A DNA stretch of 10,812 nucleotides, taken from assembly GCA_003024985.2 (NCBI GenBank), contig PXIH01S0030434.1; one strand, 5' to 3'. This document shows positions 1 through 7,110 of the stretch, piece after piece. The notes below the pieces were generated by a model. That model worked only from the letters and a program-made list of their open reading frames with translations. It was not told the origin of the DNA and did not search any database. This DNA is from Euperipatoides rowelli. Lineage: Eukaryota; Onychophora; Udeonychophora; Euonychophora; Peripatopsidae. Each line of letters begins with the position of its first letter. The stretch's first letter is position 1. Position numbers and translations under genes: made by a program.

Positions 1-239
1 CTTAATTAAAAAATTGTAATTAGGAAGAATTAATTAAATTACTATTTTTATATCAAATTTAAGAAGTTTAAAAATATATAGCCATCATTATGATTATACT
101 ACTAAATAAAAATGAGGTTTCATATTATAAATATTTGCACGGGCCGTGTTTTATGGTACATTTTAAAATGTTGTGAGGGTTGTAAGATGATCTTCAAAGG
201 GCAGGTTCAGGCCCCCGGGCCATATGTTTGACACCCCTG
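1..239. mobile_element. End of a hAT-like DNA transposon, truncated by the window edge
   Basis: Read on the minus strand from 239, the sequence starts CAGGGGTGTCAAACATATGG and continues into a GC-rich stretch of CCCGGGGGCC. Ends of the type CAGGGGTGTCAAAC are, from memory, typical of non-autonomous hAT elements in many animal genomes. The GC-rich patch at 136-148 and the moderate GC content to about 215 fit the same element. The other terminus is not in view, so the left boundary is unknown and 1 is only the window limit. The 8 bases next to the end, 240-247 (gtatagac), would be the target duplication. No transposase frame is visible. Confidence 0.5.
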
Positions 240-250
240 GTATAGACTTT

Positions 251-280
251 CTAACAATACAGAGGTGAAAATTGAACAAA
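251..280 (-). CDS. Possible terminal exon (9 codons and stop) of the gene at 614-3304
   Basis: On the minus strand a pyrimidine-rich tract ending cctcccatcacttag is followed by TTT GTT CAA and then FVQFSPLYC and a TAG stop. The acceptor looks good. The phase is 0, matching the phase-0 donor of the large exon at 614, with an intervening intron of 333 bp. The peptide is too short to test, and no clear AATAAA follows on the minus strand before the window edge. The end of a hAT-like element lies 11 bases beyond the stop. It could equally be a chance acceptor inside a longer intron, with the true next exon outside the window. Confidence 0.2.
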   Translation of the reverse strand, partial: FVQFSPLYC

Positions 281-613
281 CTAAGTGATGGGAGGAAAAC
301 AACATTTCCTTGAAAAATTGTCTTGGCAGGTTACAATGTAAGCAAAGTAAAACATTCCAAACAAATAAACTTTGATGACAAAAGTAAAATATATCCCGAT
401 GAAAAGTACTAGAGTGAGCAAATTTGTCAAAAAATTAAATAAACTAAGATCAGTGACAAGTTTATTGATCATGCCAGCATTAATTAACTTTCAATGCATA
501 TACAGGAAACAAGACAAAAGACCTGAAGGTTACGGATTTGAAAGCTATTGTCAATATTATCAAATAAAATGAGAATTTAATAATTTACCGATTATACAAA
601 TTGAACTACTCAC
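281..613 (-). other. Intron or intron start downstream of the large exon
   Basis: The stretch begins on the minus strand with the donor GTGAGT (rc of 608-613). It is AT-rich and carries stops in all useful frames for the gene's phase. The short open frames on both strands here (281-472 minus, 372-572 plus) have low-complexity, AT-driven composition and no splice or start context, so I treat them as chance. Confidence 0.6.
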
Positions 614-1619
614 TTCATCGTAGTTCTCCCAAGCAAATGGGTCCTCATGAAGTCTAATCTNATGGTCTGTCACTTGAGTGCTATCGGAACTATCACTAGT
701 ATTACCGTCCATACACATACTCCCGCTATCATCCCATTCCAATTCCGAAACCTGATCTTTGGTGGGTGTGTTGGGTGAGGTGGTGTCCACCTCTGAATCA
801 CAAGAGCTGTTATAGCTGCTTTCCCTACCATCCTGAGAGATGTGCAAGGATTGTGGAAAATTGCATTTGACCCTCAAACTGGGCGCTGCCTCTCCCGACA
901 ACTTATGCTGCCCCACTTGGCAATGGCCACTACTGGCACGTCGCCTTCTAAGTACCGGTTCTTTACAATGGTTTGAATTCTCCAAAACGATAGTTGGACA
1001 GTTTATATTTGGAAGGGAAAGCCGATGAACAATGGAATCAGTTGTATTCAGTTCTTTGGAATCAATTGTATTCAGTTCTTTATAGCAATCTAAGGTGGAA
1101 TCCTGTGAACTTTCTAATTTTGTGTCAATATGTATTTCAGAGCCTAGATGTGGAGCTTGGTCTATTTCTTGCTTATTTTTAAGAGAAAAATTATTCACAT
1201 AATCTAAATGCTCAAATCCATTGGTGAGATCAGATTGTTCTTGAGATGCTTCATCATCCAGAAGCAATAGTATTGAATCTACAAAAGGTTTAGGAGTTCC
1301 ATTTTCATCGTACGAGTTACCATTTGCGGAATTAAACTTTTCCAAATGTTCATTTTGCACTACATTCTCAAATTCTTGAGCCCCTTTGCCTTCCTCGAGA
1401 ACATCACCTAGCTGCTCTTCCCCACGTTCCGAGGCACTTTCTGTATAGCTGCCACTACTGTGCCGGTTTTCTTCCTCTTGATTAGCTTTTTGAAGTCGCC
1501 AAATGTTTCGTCGTAAGCTGCTGGTTTTTCTTATTTTTTCGGATGCTGCATCCTGAGAAGATCGAGATTCATAATCGTTACTATTCTTCTTGATTCTTTG
1601 TTTTCGCTTTCGTTTTAAT
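614..1619 (-). CDS. Large internal coding exon, Ser/acid-rich protein of unknown family
   Basis: The frame stays open for 335 codons, far beyond chance in this AT-rich DNA. It is bounded by an acceptor (ttattatatatgattacttgtag, AG at 1620-1621) and a consensus donor (GAA|GTGAGT, rc of 608-613). The exon opens with the third base of a codon and closes in phase 0. Numbered in the joined protein, residues 20-30 are a basic run (LKRKRKQRIKK, NLS-like). Residues 134-142 are SILLLLDDE in acidic surroundings. Residues 199-214 are a tandem octapeptide (KELNTIDS, KELNTTDS). Residues 243-248 are RRRRAS, matching a PKA-type basophilic site, and 300-304 are SPNTP. Residues 311-317 are ELEWDDS and 345-354 are DPFAWENYDE. 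There is no membrane segment, Cys pattern or catalytic motif, so it is probably mostly disordered and regulatory or scaffolding (inference). An ambiguous base at 661 makes codon 339 NAG. The ATG at 1633 lies upstream of the acceptor AG and is probably not used. Confidence 0.85.
1034..1081 (-). repeat. In-frame 24-bp tandem duplication inside the large exon
   Basis: Two adjacent 24-bp units, 1034-1057 and 1058-1081, differ at one base (g at 1041, a at 1065). They encode the consecutive octapeptides KELNTIDS and KELNTTDS on the minus strand. The single difference changes Ile to Thr. Confidence 0.9.
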
Positions 1620-2157
1620 CTACAAGTAATCATATATAATAATATGAGATGTATTCAATTGAAATAGATACAATAGTTGAATAATAGTAGAAGACAAAAG
1701 ACGACAATATTAAGTAAACAATAATAATTTTTTAACAATATATTTCATTTAATATCAATAATACTGTTAGGTCTATAATATAGGATGTCCATAACTTATT
1801 CACTGATTAAGAAATTTAATATAGAAAAAAAAAACTAACAGATAATAAAAACATTTAACTGCACATTGTTAAGTCAAAATGATTTTAAGTGGGCACACTA
1901 CTCAGAATTTTTTCATTTTACAGACAGAGTAATCAAAATTTGTATTAATATCAATTTTTATGTGCTAAACACAAATAGATTTTAATAAATATGCAAATTA
2001 GGCTAATTAGTATTTTAATGATATGCGTAAATTTGCCGACCCTTTTAAAATAAGTATGCCACTTAGAAACTTGAAAATTTCACTGAAATATTGCACAAAA
2101 TCCCTTGTGTGCAATAAGACACTTTATACTTGTAGAAGTAATAGTTTTAAAGATATC

Positions 2158-2174
2158 AAAAAAAAAAAAAAAAA
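2158..2174 (+). repeat. A17 homopolymer run in intron 1
   Basis: Seventeen consecutive A residues. This could be the tail of an old retroposed sequence or plain slippage. No flanking target duplication is evident. Confidence 0.8.
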
Positions 2175-2220
2175 GTGTCATTGCACTCGCCATTTAATTC
2201 TACATAAGATCACCAAATTT

Positions 2221-2300
2221 CATATAGCAACCCAATAGTCAGCCTGCCTCTGCACGGCTGGTCAAACCTATTAGCAGACAGTCATCTTTATTATAGCAAA
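2221..2300. repeat. Diverged copy of the 153-bp upstream repeat block
   Basis: The stretch catatagcaacccaatagt followed by cagcctgcctctgcacgg lines up with catacagcaacttgaataat followed by cagcttgcctcagcacgg in the duplicated block at 3418-3723. After that both read as a gtcaaacc or gttcaacc segment, a tta.cag segment and gtcat. By-eye identity is roughly three quarters over about 75 bp. This copy lies within intron 1, so the block belongs to an older dispersed family, of which the 3.4-3.7 kb pair is a recent local duplication. Confidence 0.6.
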
Positions 2301-2911
2301 GTCATCAACTATCGAGCAAGGTCTTTCTTTCCTCCCAAACCAAAAGAATTCATTCATAAACATTTACTTTTATAGTATTATAAATAAAAAATAACATTTA
2401 TATTTATAATTCATTTATTTCATTTTTGCAATAATTGATGTCCAAAGAACAGAGCATGAACCCAGGGACTGTTATCGTTTATTGGAGCCTGAGTACAACA
2501 TGTTGCCTGAGTTTTGCAGCACATCGAAACAGAGTCCACGTTTAGCCGATTCGCCAAGTTGGGACAAGTGGCAGGATATCCAGTTCACATTTTTTTATCT
2601 CACTTTCTTTGTTCCCATTATCTTTAAACAATTGAACATTCCATCTTTGAACTTTAGCGTTACTTGTTATTGTTAAGGATTGTAGGAGATAGCAAAGTGT
2701 TAAATCCTTTAAGAAAAACTGTTTTTTGGATTCCACAGATGTTTGTGATGAGCCTCCCACTCTCTAAATAAGTTAAAAAATAAAATCTTATTCTATTTAA
2801 AAAAAAAGCCACTTTTTATAATTTTTTCACTCGACAAAGACCAGATGTTAATTTAAAAATATTTTGCAAATCCTTGTCAGCCATTCGCTCTTTACTCACA
2901 CTTTGAATTGC

Positions 2912-2939
2912 GATTGGGGGGGGGAGGGGGAGAGGAGTA
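2912..2939 (+). repeat. Poly-G and polypurine tract
   Basis: A run of nine G, an A, five G and then agaggag forms a purine-only stretch, which stands out in AT-rich surroundings. On the minus strand it is a C-rich pyrimidine tract followed by an AG, so it mimics a splice acceptor. A short frame follows (from about 2903 down to 2822, including MADKDLQNIF) but no good donor closes it. Confidence 0.8.
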
Positions 2940-3109
2940 AATCGTTTTGGTCTTTGACAGTTCTTTTCTCTAAAAGCTTTGCTTTTTTTAAGAGGGGTAA
3001 ATGTTTATTGAATCCTAGGAATAACTGCTTTTAGTTAATGTTATGTTTACAATCAAGCAATGCTTTTACTATTTCTAATAGCAAAATTAATGCTTTGCTT
3101 GTATAAGAT

Positions 3110-3180
3110 CATAAACATCGTGTAAAAAAAAACACTTCCCTTATATGTGCAAATTAATGCTAATTTCTATTCATGGAGCT
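3110..3180. repeat. Diverged interspersed repeat, copy 1
   Basis: The stretch with taaacatcgtgtaa, then tgtgcaaattaatgctaatt and tattcatgg, aligns in order and spacing with 4745-4808 (gtaaacaatgcgggtaa, tatgcaaatcaaagctaatt, tattcatag). A shorter relative is at 1989-2009 (tatgcaaattaggctaatta). Family unknown. Confidence 0.4.
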
Positions 3181-3248
3181 AATAAAAAGAATGTTGCGAG
3201 TATTCTCTTCGCCCAAGTATTTTAAGGCATTTATGTTCCTTAACTCAC

Positions 3249-3304
3249 CTTGCAGCTGGATCGATGTTTGCCAATTCAATGAGTACAGACAGCTCCAGTA
3301 CCAT
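3249..3304 (-). CDS. First coding exon of the minus-strand gene
   Basis: The minus strand reads GCCACCATGG, a full Kozak context, with ATG at 3304-3302. It then encodes MVLELSVLIELANIDPAA plus AG, and ends at a consensus donor CAAG|GTGAGT. The exon ends after two codon bases, and the large exon at 1619 opens with one base (A) that completes Arg, so the joined frame runs into LKRKRK without a break. Local GC content is higher than on either side, as expected for coding DNA. The frame is also open upstream to a TAA near 3356, so a start further up cannot be excluded, but there is no in-frame ATG there and no good acceptor. The peptide is amphipathic and probably helical. I do not recognise the family. 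It is also possible that this is an internal exon and the true N-terminus lies farther upstream. Confidence 0.65.
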
Positions 3305-3417
3305 GGTGGCATAACCTATTTTGACAATTGGGGCTTTTGAGTTTTTTTTTGTTTATTATTTTTCCTTTGTGTGTTCAAACCAGTCCTTTAAACATTTATT
3401 GTGTAGCTGGAGGACTT

Positions 3418-3723
3418 ATTTATTTGTTCCAGTATTTATAATTGTTCCAGTGAATAATTATTTGATCCAGAACATTTTATTATTTCATACAGCAACTTGA
3501 ATAATCAGCTTGCCTCAGCACGGCCGTTCAACCTTATCAGAACATTGTCATGTTTAGTTCATCCTAAGCTATTTATTTGTTCCAGTATTTATAATTGTTC
3601 CAGTGAATAATTATTTGATCCAGAACATTTTATTATTTCATACAGCAACTTGAATAATCAGCTTGCCTCAGCACGGCCGTTCAACCTTATCAGAAGATTG
3701 TCATGTTTAGTTCATCCTAAGCT
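3418..3723. repeat. Recent 153-bp tandem duplication upstream of the gene start
   Basis: Copies 3418-3570 and 3571-3723 are identical apart from c3543 versus g3696. Each copy also holds three shorter degenerate units ending in TGTTCCAG, TGTTCCAG and TGATCCAG, about 18-20 bp apart. The pair begins 114 bp upstream of the proposed start codon, so it covers the expected promoter of the minus-strand gene. Confidence 0.95.
3434..3440 (-). promoter_or_regulatory. Candidate TATA-like box (TATAAAT), duplicated at 3587-3593
   Basis: The minus strand reads TATAAAT here, 130 bp upstream of the proposed ATG at 3304, and again in the second tandem copy at 3587-3593. The spacing would allow a 5' UTR of about 100 nt. 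In DNA this AT-rich such a match is weak evidence. Its support comes only from position and duplication. Confidence 0.2.
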
Positions 3724-4362
3724 CGTACTCGTTAAGACATCAGCCGAGCGAGATATTATGGAACAGGATTGCAATTAGCCTTGAAAATTAGCATTTATTT
3801 TTCTTGTCAGGCTTCAGCCGAGCAAGCTTGGAGTAAGCAGTTATTCATTTTCTACCTTGGCAATTTGTAAATGCAAAATAAAGTATTTGAAGCTAACAGG
3901 TTTCTGTTTTGAGTTATTCTTTTGTGAAGTTCACAAGAATCCTCATAATATACAGTATATATTCAGTACATTATATTATACAGTATATGCTGATATATAC
4001 AGTGCTTGCACAGTAGCTAGAGAGATGTATACATTATATAATATAAATATATATTCCTTAGAAGAACAGCTATGGTGGTTGGCTCCAGGACAAGGATGGG
4101 TCTAGAAGTTAGGGGAGGGGAATTTTTGAAAAGTTTTAAGACTTTTCACATAATGTATTACGTTAAGAGACATAATATGAACAACTTTCTATACCTTTTA
4201 GCTTTGGTCACTACTTTGCTTATGGAAGGGAAATGAGTAGAAACAATTTGTGAATGAACTGTGCCCAAAATAATCATAAGAGCTGACGGTGAGAATATTT
4301 CGGTCAGAGTAATAGCCTAGAAATAAAAAAAAAAACTATATAAATAAATGAACTTATAGATA
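3724..4362. other. Intergenic DNA without a supported gene
   Basis: The motif TCAGCCGAGC occurs twice (3750-3759 and 3813-3822) in similar surroundings. From 3948 to 4003 there are repeated tatacagtatat words. A strong-looking minus-strand acceptor is at 4102-4117 (see findings). Otherwise I see AT-rich sequence with A-runs and nothing else. Confidence 0.5.
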
Positions 4363-4380
4363 AAAAAAAAAAAAAAAAAA
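4363..4380 (+). repeat. A18 homopolymer run
   Basis: Eighteen A residues, with an A12 run at 4325-4336 just before. The pattern resembles a retroposon tail, but no retroposon body or target duplication could be made out. Confidence 0.8.
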
Positions 4381-5364
4381 CACAATTTTATTCTATTTCT
4401 AAATTTTAAAATCAATTTGTGTACTATCAAGGAATCGTTAATAGTTCAAGATCGCATTTACTGGTAAATGAAAACAAAAACTTTTATCAACTGAAAAATT
4501 GCATTTTGTTTTGTTATTTAAAAGTGAAGATGGCGGAGTTATGTGGAATGCAAATGAAGATAAGGAATGAAAAGTGTTATTACAAATTATATTTCTTTGT
4601 TATTTATTGGCCATACTACGATGAATACACTGGTTCTCGTATGTTTATTGTATTAAATCACTGTGGAAAAGAAAATCTGATTAATGCAACATATTCTCTT
4701 TAATAGTAAATGCTGTATTCATGATCTGATCAATAATGAGGTTGTAAACAATGCGGGTAACAATAAACTTCATTTACATATGCAAATCAAAGCTAATTTA
4801 TTCATAGTTATTTTAACATGTGTGCACATTCTTAGTAGTAAAAGAACATTGCACCAGTCTTATTTGCTGGGGTGACTTTCGTCACCTCCAACAAGTATTA
4901 TTTCTTTTTATTTGTGTATTACAGTATATGGTTGGTCTGGCGAGATCCAGTTTTAGCAGTTTGACTGCTGCTTGTGCACGGTTATCACAATATTACAGGG
5001 CTTATTGTACGATTTGTTTATATTGTGTATCAGAAGTTTCTGAAAGACTGTTTACATTCCTGCCTTGGGAATAAGCTATTTTGTAATTCCAGTCTTATTT
5101 CCATCCTGTATGAGGTTCCCTGGGTTTCCTTACCGGACGGCCTACTAGCAGCTGTCCAGAAATCACTTCCTTCAGTGAATTATCATAGTAGCTAAGAGGG
5201 CACTTCCCGGTAAAAAATATTTCACAAATCACATAATTTATGATCATTTCATTATTGAAATTCATGAAAATATTCTTAATAAGTTTGAATTTTGTAATAT
5301 ACTATGATGAGCCAATCTCCAGGCCAAGTCTTACAATAGGTAGGTAGAATGCAAAGGTTGAAAT
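4381..5364. other. Intergenic DNA with short open frames only
   Basis: The longest frame (4419-4703, plus) is 94 codons from a GTG and contains an internal ATG in fair context near 4530, but it has no recognisable motif and lies in AT-rich sequence. A GC-richer patch at about 4850-5210 has two overlapping plus frames, one of them entered from a good pyrimidine tract ending in cag at 4924. Neither gives a recognisable product. Copy 2 of the interspersed repeat is at about 4745-4808. Confidence 0.45.
4745..4808. repeat. Diverged interspersed repeat, copy 2
   Basis: This aligns with about 3110-3180, sharing the core TRTGCAAAT, then GCTAATTT and TTCAT in the same order and near-identical spacing, at roughly 70% identity by eye. 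Confidence 0.4.
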
Positions 5365-5784
5365 ATTATAAGCAGTGCCATAACGAGGGCGTGGTGAAAG
5401 AGGCGCCCCCCACGGGCGCAACTTGGTTTGGGGCGCGCAAAACCTACTCTACATGAATCAACACCGACTGTCACTGGCCGTTTTTCGTCAAATAGACACG
5501 TTTATTGCGCACGCATAAAATCCTCCGTATTTTTTATTTTGTCATTGAATATGAATAAAAATTTATTTAGGTTATAGATTATTTATTCATACAAATACCT
5601 TGACAAATACATTATTGTATATAGAGGCAACTCATTTTGATGAGGTTAATATAATAGTATTTAGTAAAATTTAGCTTGTTACGTTAAAATTTTTTTTTTT
5701 GTTGTCATTATTGGGTTACGGGGAGGCGCAAGTTAAACACTTGCCACAGGCGCTTCATACCCTCGTTATGGCACTGATCATAAG
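5365..5784. mobile_element. Complete non-autonomous hAT-like element (404 bp) with target duplication
   Basis: The element spans 5373-5776. Its first 17 bases, CAGTGCCATAACGAGGG (5373-5389), are the exact reverse complement of its last 17 (5760-5776). The flanking octamers attataag (5365-5372) and atcataag (5777-5784) match at 7 of 8 positions. An 8-bp duplication with CAG...CTG ends is the hAT pattern. The subterminal regions are GC-rich and partly complementary (ggcgc words on both sides). The interior is AT-rich with no transposase frame, so it would have been moved by a transposase supplied elsewhere. The intact ends and one TSD mismatch suggest moderate age. Confidence 0.88.
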
Positions 5785-6129
5785 TGAACCAATTTATTTT
5801 TGAGAAATTTGTGCTTGGTCTGTTTGTACATAATAGGGTTTAGTGAATTTTTAATTATGTAAACTTAGACCAATCACCATCTTTAAGACTCACGATGAAA
5901 TTCGGTGAAAAATAAAACAGGTGTCACACTCAATGTGCGTTACCTCGTGGTAGTTTTTAAACTAGTGACTTGTTGTATAAAAAGGTGGGCGTGGTTTCAC
6001 CGCAAGTTTATATACTGTATATAGTATCTCATTATTATGTGTGCTGACTTTTTTTTTAGGAATTTATACACCATTTTTTATTACCCAATAATTTAAAGCA
6101 AGTCAAATGCATTTTTAAACGACATATTA

Positions 6130-6163
6130 ACAGTTGTAGAGAAGGTACAGTTGTAGAGAAGGT
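6130..6163. repeat. Perfect 17-bp tandem repeat, two units
   Basis: The unit acagttgtagagaaggt is repeated exactly at 6130-6146 and 6147-6163. A partial third start (gcagttg) leads straight into the adjacent hairpin. Confidence 0.95.
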
Positions 6164-6198
6164 GCAGTTGCCATCTTTAAAAATGGCAACTGCACCTT
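6159..6198. repeat. Perfect hairpin, 16-bp arms and 8-base loop
   Basis: Arms 6159-6174 and 6183-6198 are exact reverse complements (core AGGTGCAGTTGCCAT) around the loop ctttaaaa. It overlaps the end of the 17-bp tandem repeat. Confidence 0.95.
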
Positions 6199-6201
6199 TA
6201 A

Positions 6202-6233
6202 AAATTGTTTTGAACGATTGTTCAAAACAATTT
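6202..6233. repeat. Perfect hairpin, 14-bp arms and 4-base loop
   Basis: Arms 6202-6215 (AAATTGTTTTGAAC) and 6220-6233 are exact reverse complements around gatt, and start four bases after the preceding hairpin. Confidence 0.95.
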
Positions 6234-6424
6234 CAAGACTGACTAAAGTAAACCATGACATTGTTAGATACTGTAGTTTAATTTTATGTAATATTTATGA
6301 TTCAAAAATTTTCACTAAATTAAATTGGCAACTTTAACTTTATTTTAGAAGACTAGGTGACAAAATTAGATTTCATTATTTTATTACATGCTGAATTACA
6401 TTTACATGATGTTTTCCAAATTTT

Positions 6425-6467
6425 TAATAAGAGTTTGCTATTAAAAATAAATAGCAAACTCCTATTA
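6425..6467. repeat. Near-perfect hairpin, 18-bp arms
   Basis: Arms 6425-6442 and 6450-6467 pair at 17 of 18 positions (core GAGTTTGCTATT), with one mismatch opposite 6430. Confidence 0.9.
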
Positions 6468-7110
6468 GTAGGAAAATACTGCAAATAAATTGATATTTGT
6501 CATTTGGAATACAAAATATATTTGTTAACGCCTGATTCACTGTGTAAATAAAGCCTCATTTTAGTATTCATTGATGAAATATATACTGTATATAGGGGAG
6601 GTGGGGAAATAAAATACAATTTTTTTAATACATTAAATATATTTCTACTACAATTTATTCAAATTCTGTTAAAAATATAAAAAACTAAATTTGAAAAATT
6701 GCCAAAAGCATTTTGTTTCTAAAAGCGATCGCACTTAATGGACGTGTGTGTGCGTGTGTCTTTGAAAGCTGTTTACACAATTATTTAAAAATAGTTTGTA
6801 ACAATGCTAATTAAAAAAGAAACAAATATGCCTGAAGCTATTTCGGACATTAAAACGCTATTTTTAAGTGAAAATTTATTTTACATGAATGATGAGTTAT
6901 ACTAACATAGTATTAATCTATTTTATATTGGGGGAGGGAGCTAGGAACAAAATAATGATTTTAATGATTTTTTATGGGGGGAAATGGTTTGGTTAACATT
7001 GCATCAGCGTTAACTGGGGTTTATAGAAGGTTTTTTTTTTAACTCAACTTAATATTAAGTGACATTCATCAGCTATACAAATTCATATCTAGATATAATA
7101 TTGAACTTAC

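Larger units (their letters stand above)
1620..3248 (-). other. Intron 1 of the minus-strand gene (1,629 bp)
   Basis: The intron runs from the donor GTGAGTTA (rc of 3241-3248) to the acceptor AG at 1620-1621. It contains an A17 run (2158-2174), a diverged copy of the upstream repeat (about 2221-2300), a GC-richer island (about 2440-2580), a poly-G tract (2915-2931) and a diverged interspersed repeat (about 3110-3180). Several locally open frames on both strands do not fit the flanking phases. Confidence 0.6.
5785..7110. other. Non-coding stretch with hairpins, no supported gene
   Basis: Apart from the hairpin cluster at 6130-6467 (listed separately) the region is AT-rich, with two identical 15-mers TATATACTGTATATA at 6009-6023 and 6580-6594, a short GT repeat at 6743-6759, and G-rich patches at 6595-6606 and 6930-6940. 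No open frame of useful length or splice-bounded exon is apparent. Confidence 0.5.

Noticed and set aside
840-1182. Two plus-strand open frames opposite the large exon
   Set aside because: They are antisense shadows of the coding exon.
1620-1633. ATG at 1633 as the start of the large protein
   Set aside because: Only four codons separate it from a good acceptor AG, its context is AT-rich, and an upstream exon with matching phase and a Kozak ATG exists at 3304.
2604-2763. Minus-strand exon candidate between tttag and GTGAGA, reading VGGSSQTSVESKKQFFL and on to QRWNVQLFKDNGNKE
   Set aside because: It would enter in phase 0 and leave in phase 1, so it cannot sit between exon 1 (phase 2 out) and the large exon (phase 2 in). 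Exons 1 and 2 join cleanly without it.
2740-2766. Plus-strand terminal exon after ggattccacag reading MFVMSLPLSK and stop
   Set aside because: Short, with no phase-compatible upstream exon on the plus strand.
3500-3540. tRNA-like B-box (GTTCAACC) in the 153-bp block, hinting at a tRNA-derived SINE
   Set aside because: The match to the B-box consensus is partial and no A-box was found at the right distance.
4419-4703. 94-codon plus frame with an internal ATG (MAELCGMQMKIRNEK)
   Set aside because: GTG start, AT-driven composition and no motif or splice context. It is long for chance but not convincing without conservation.
4820-5195. Two overlapping plus frames in a GC-richer patch, one after a good cag acceptor
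   Set aside because: They overlap in different frames, the products are Cys/Leu-rich without motifs, and no donor or poly(A) context supports either.
6725-6732. gcgatcgc palindrome
   Set aside because: An isolated 8-base palindrome with no supporting structure.
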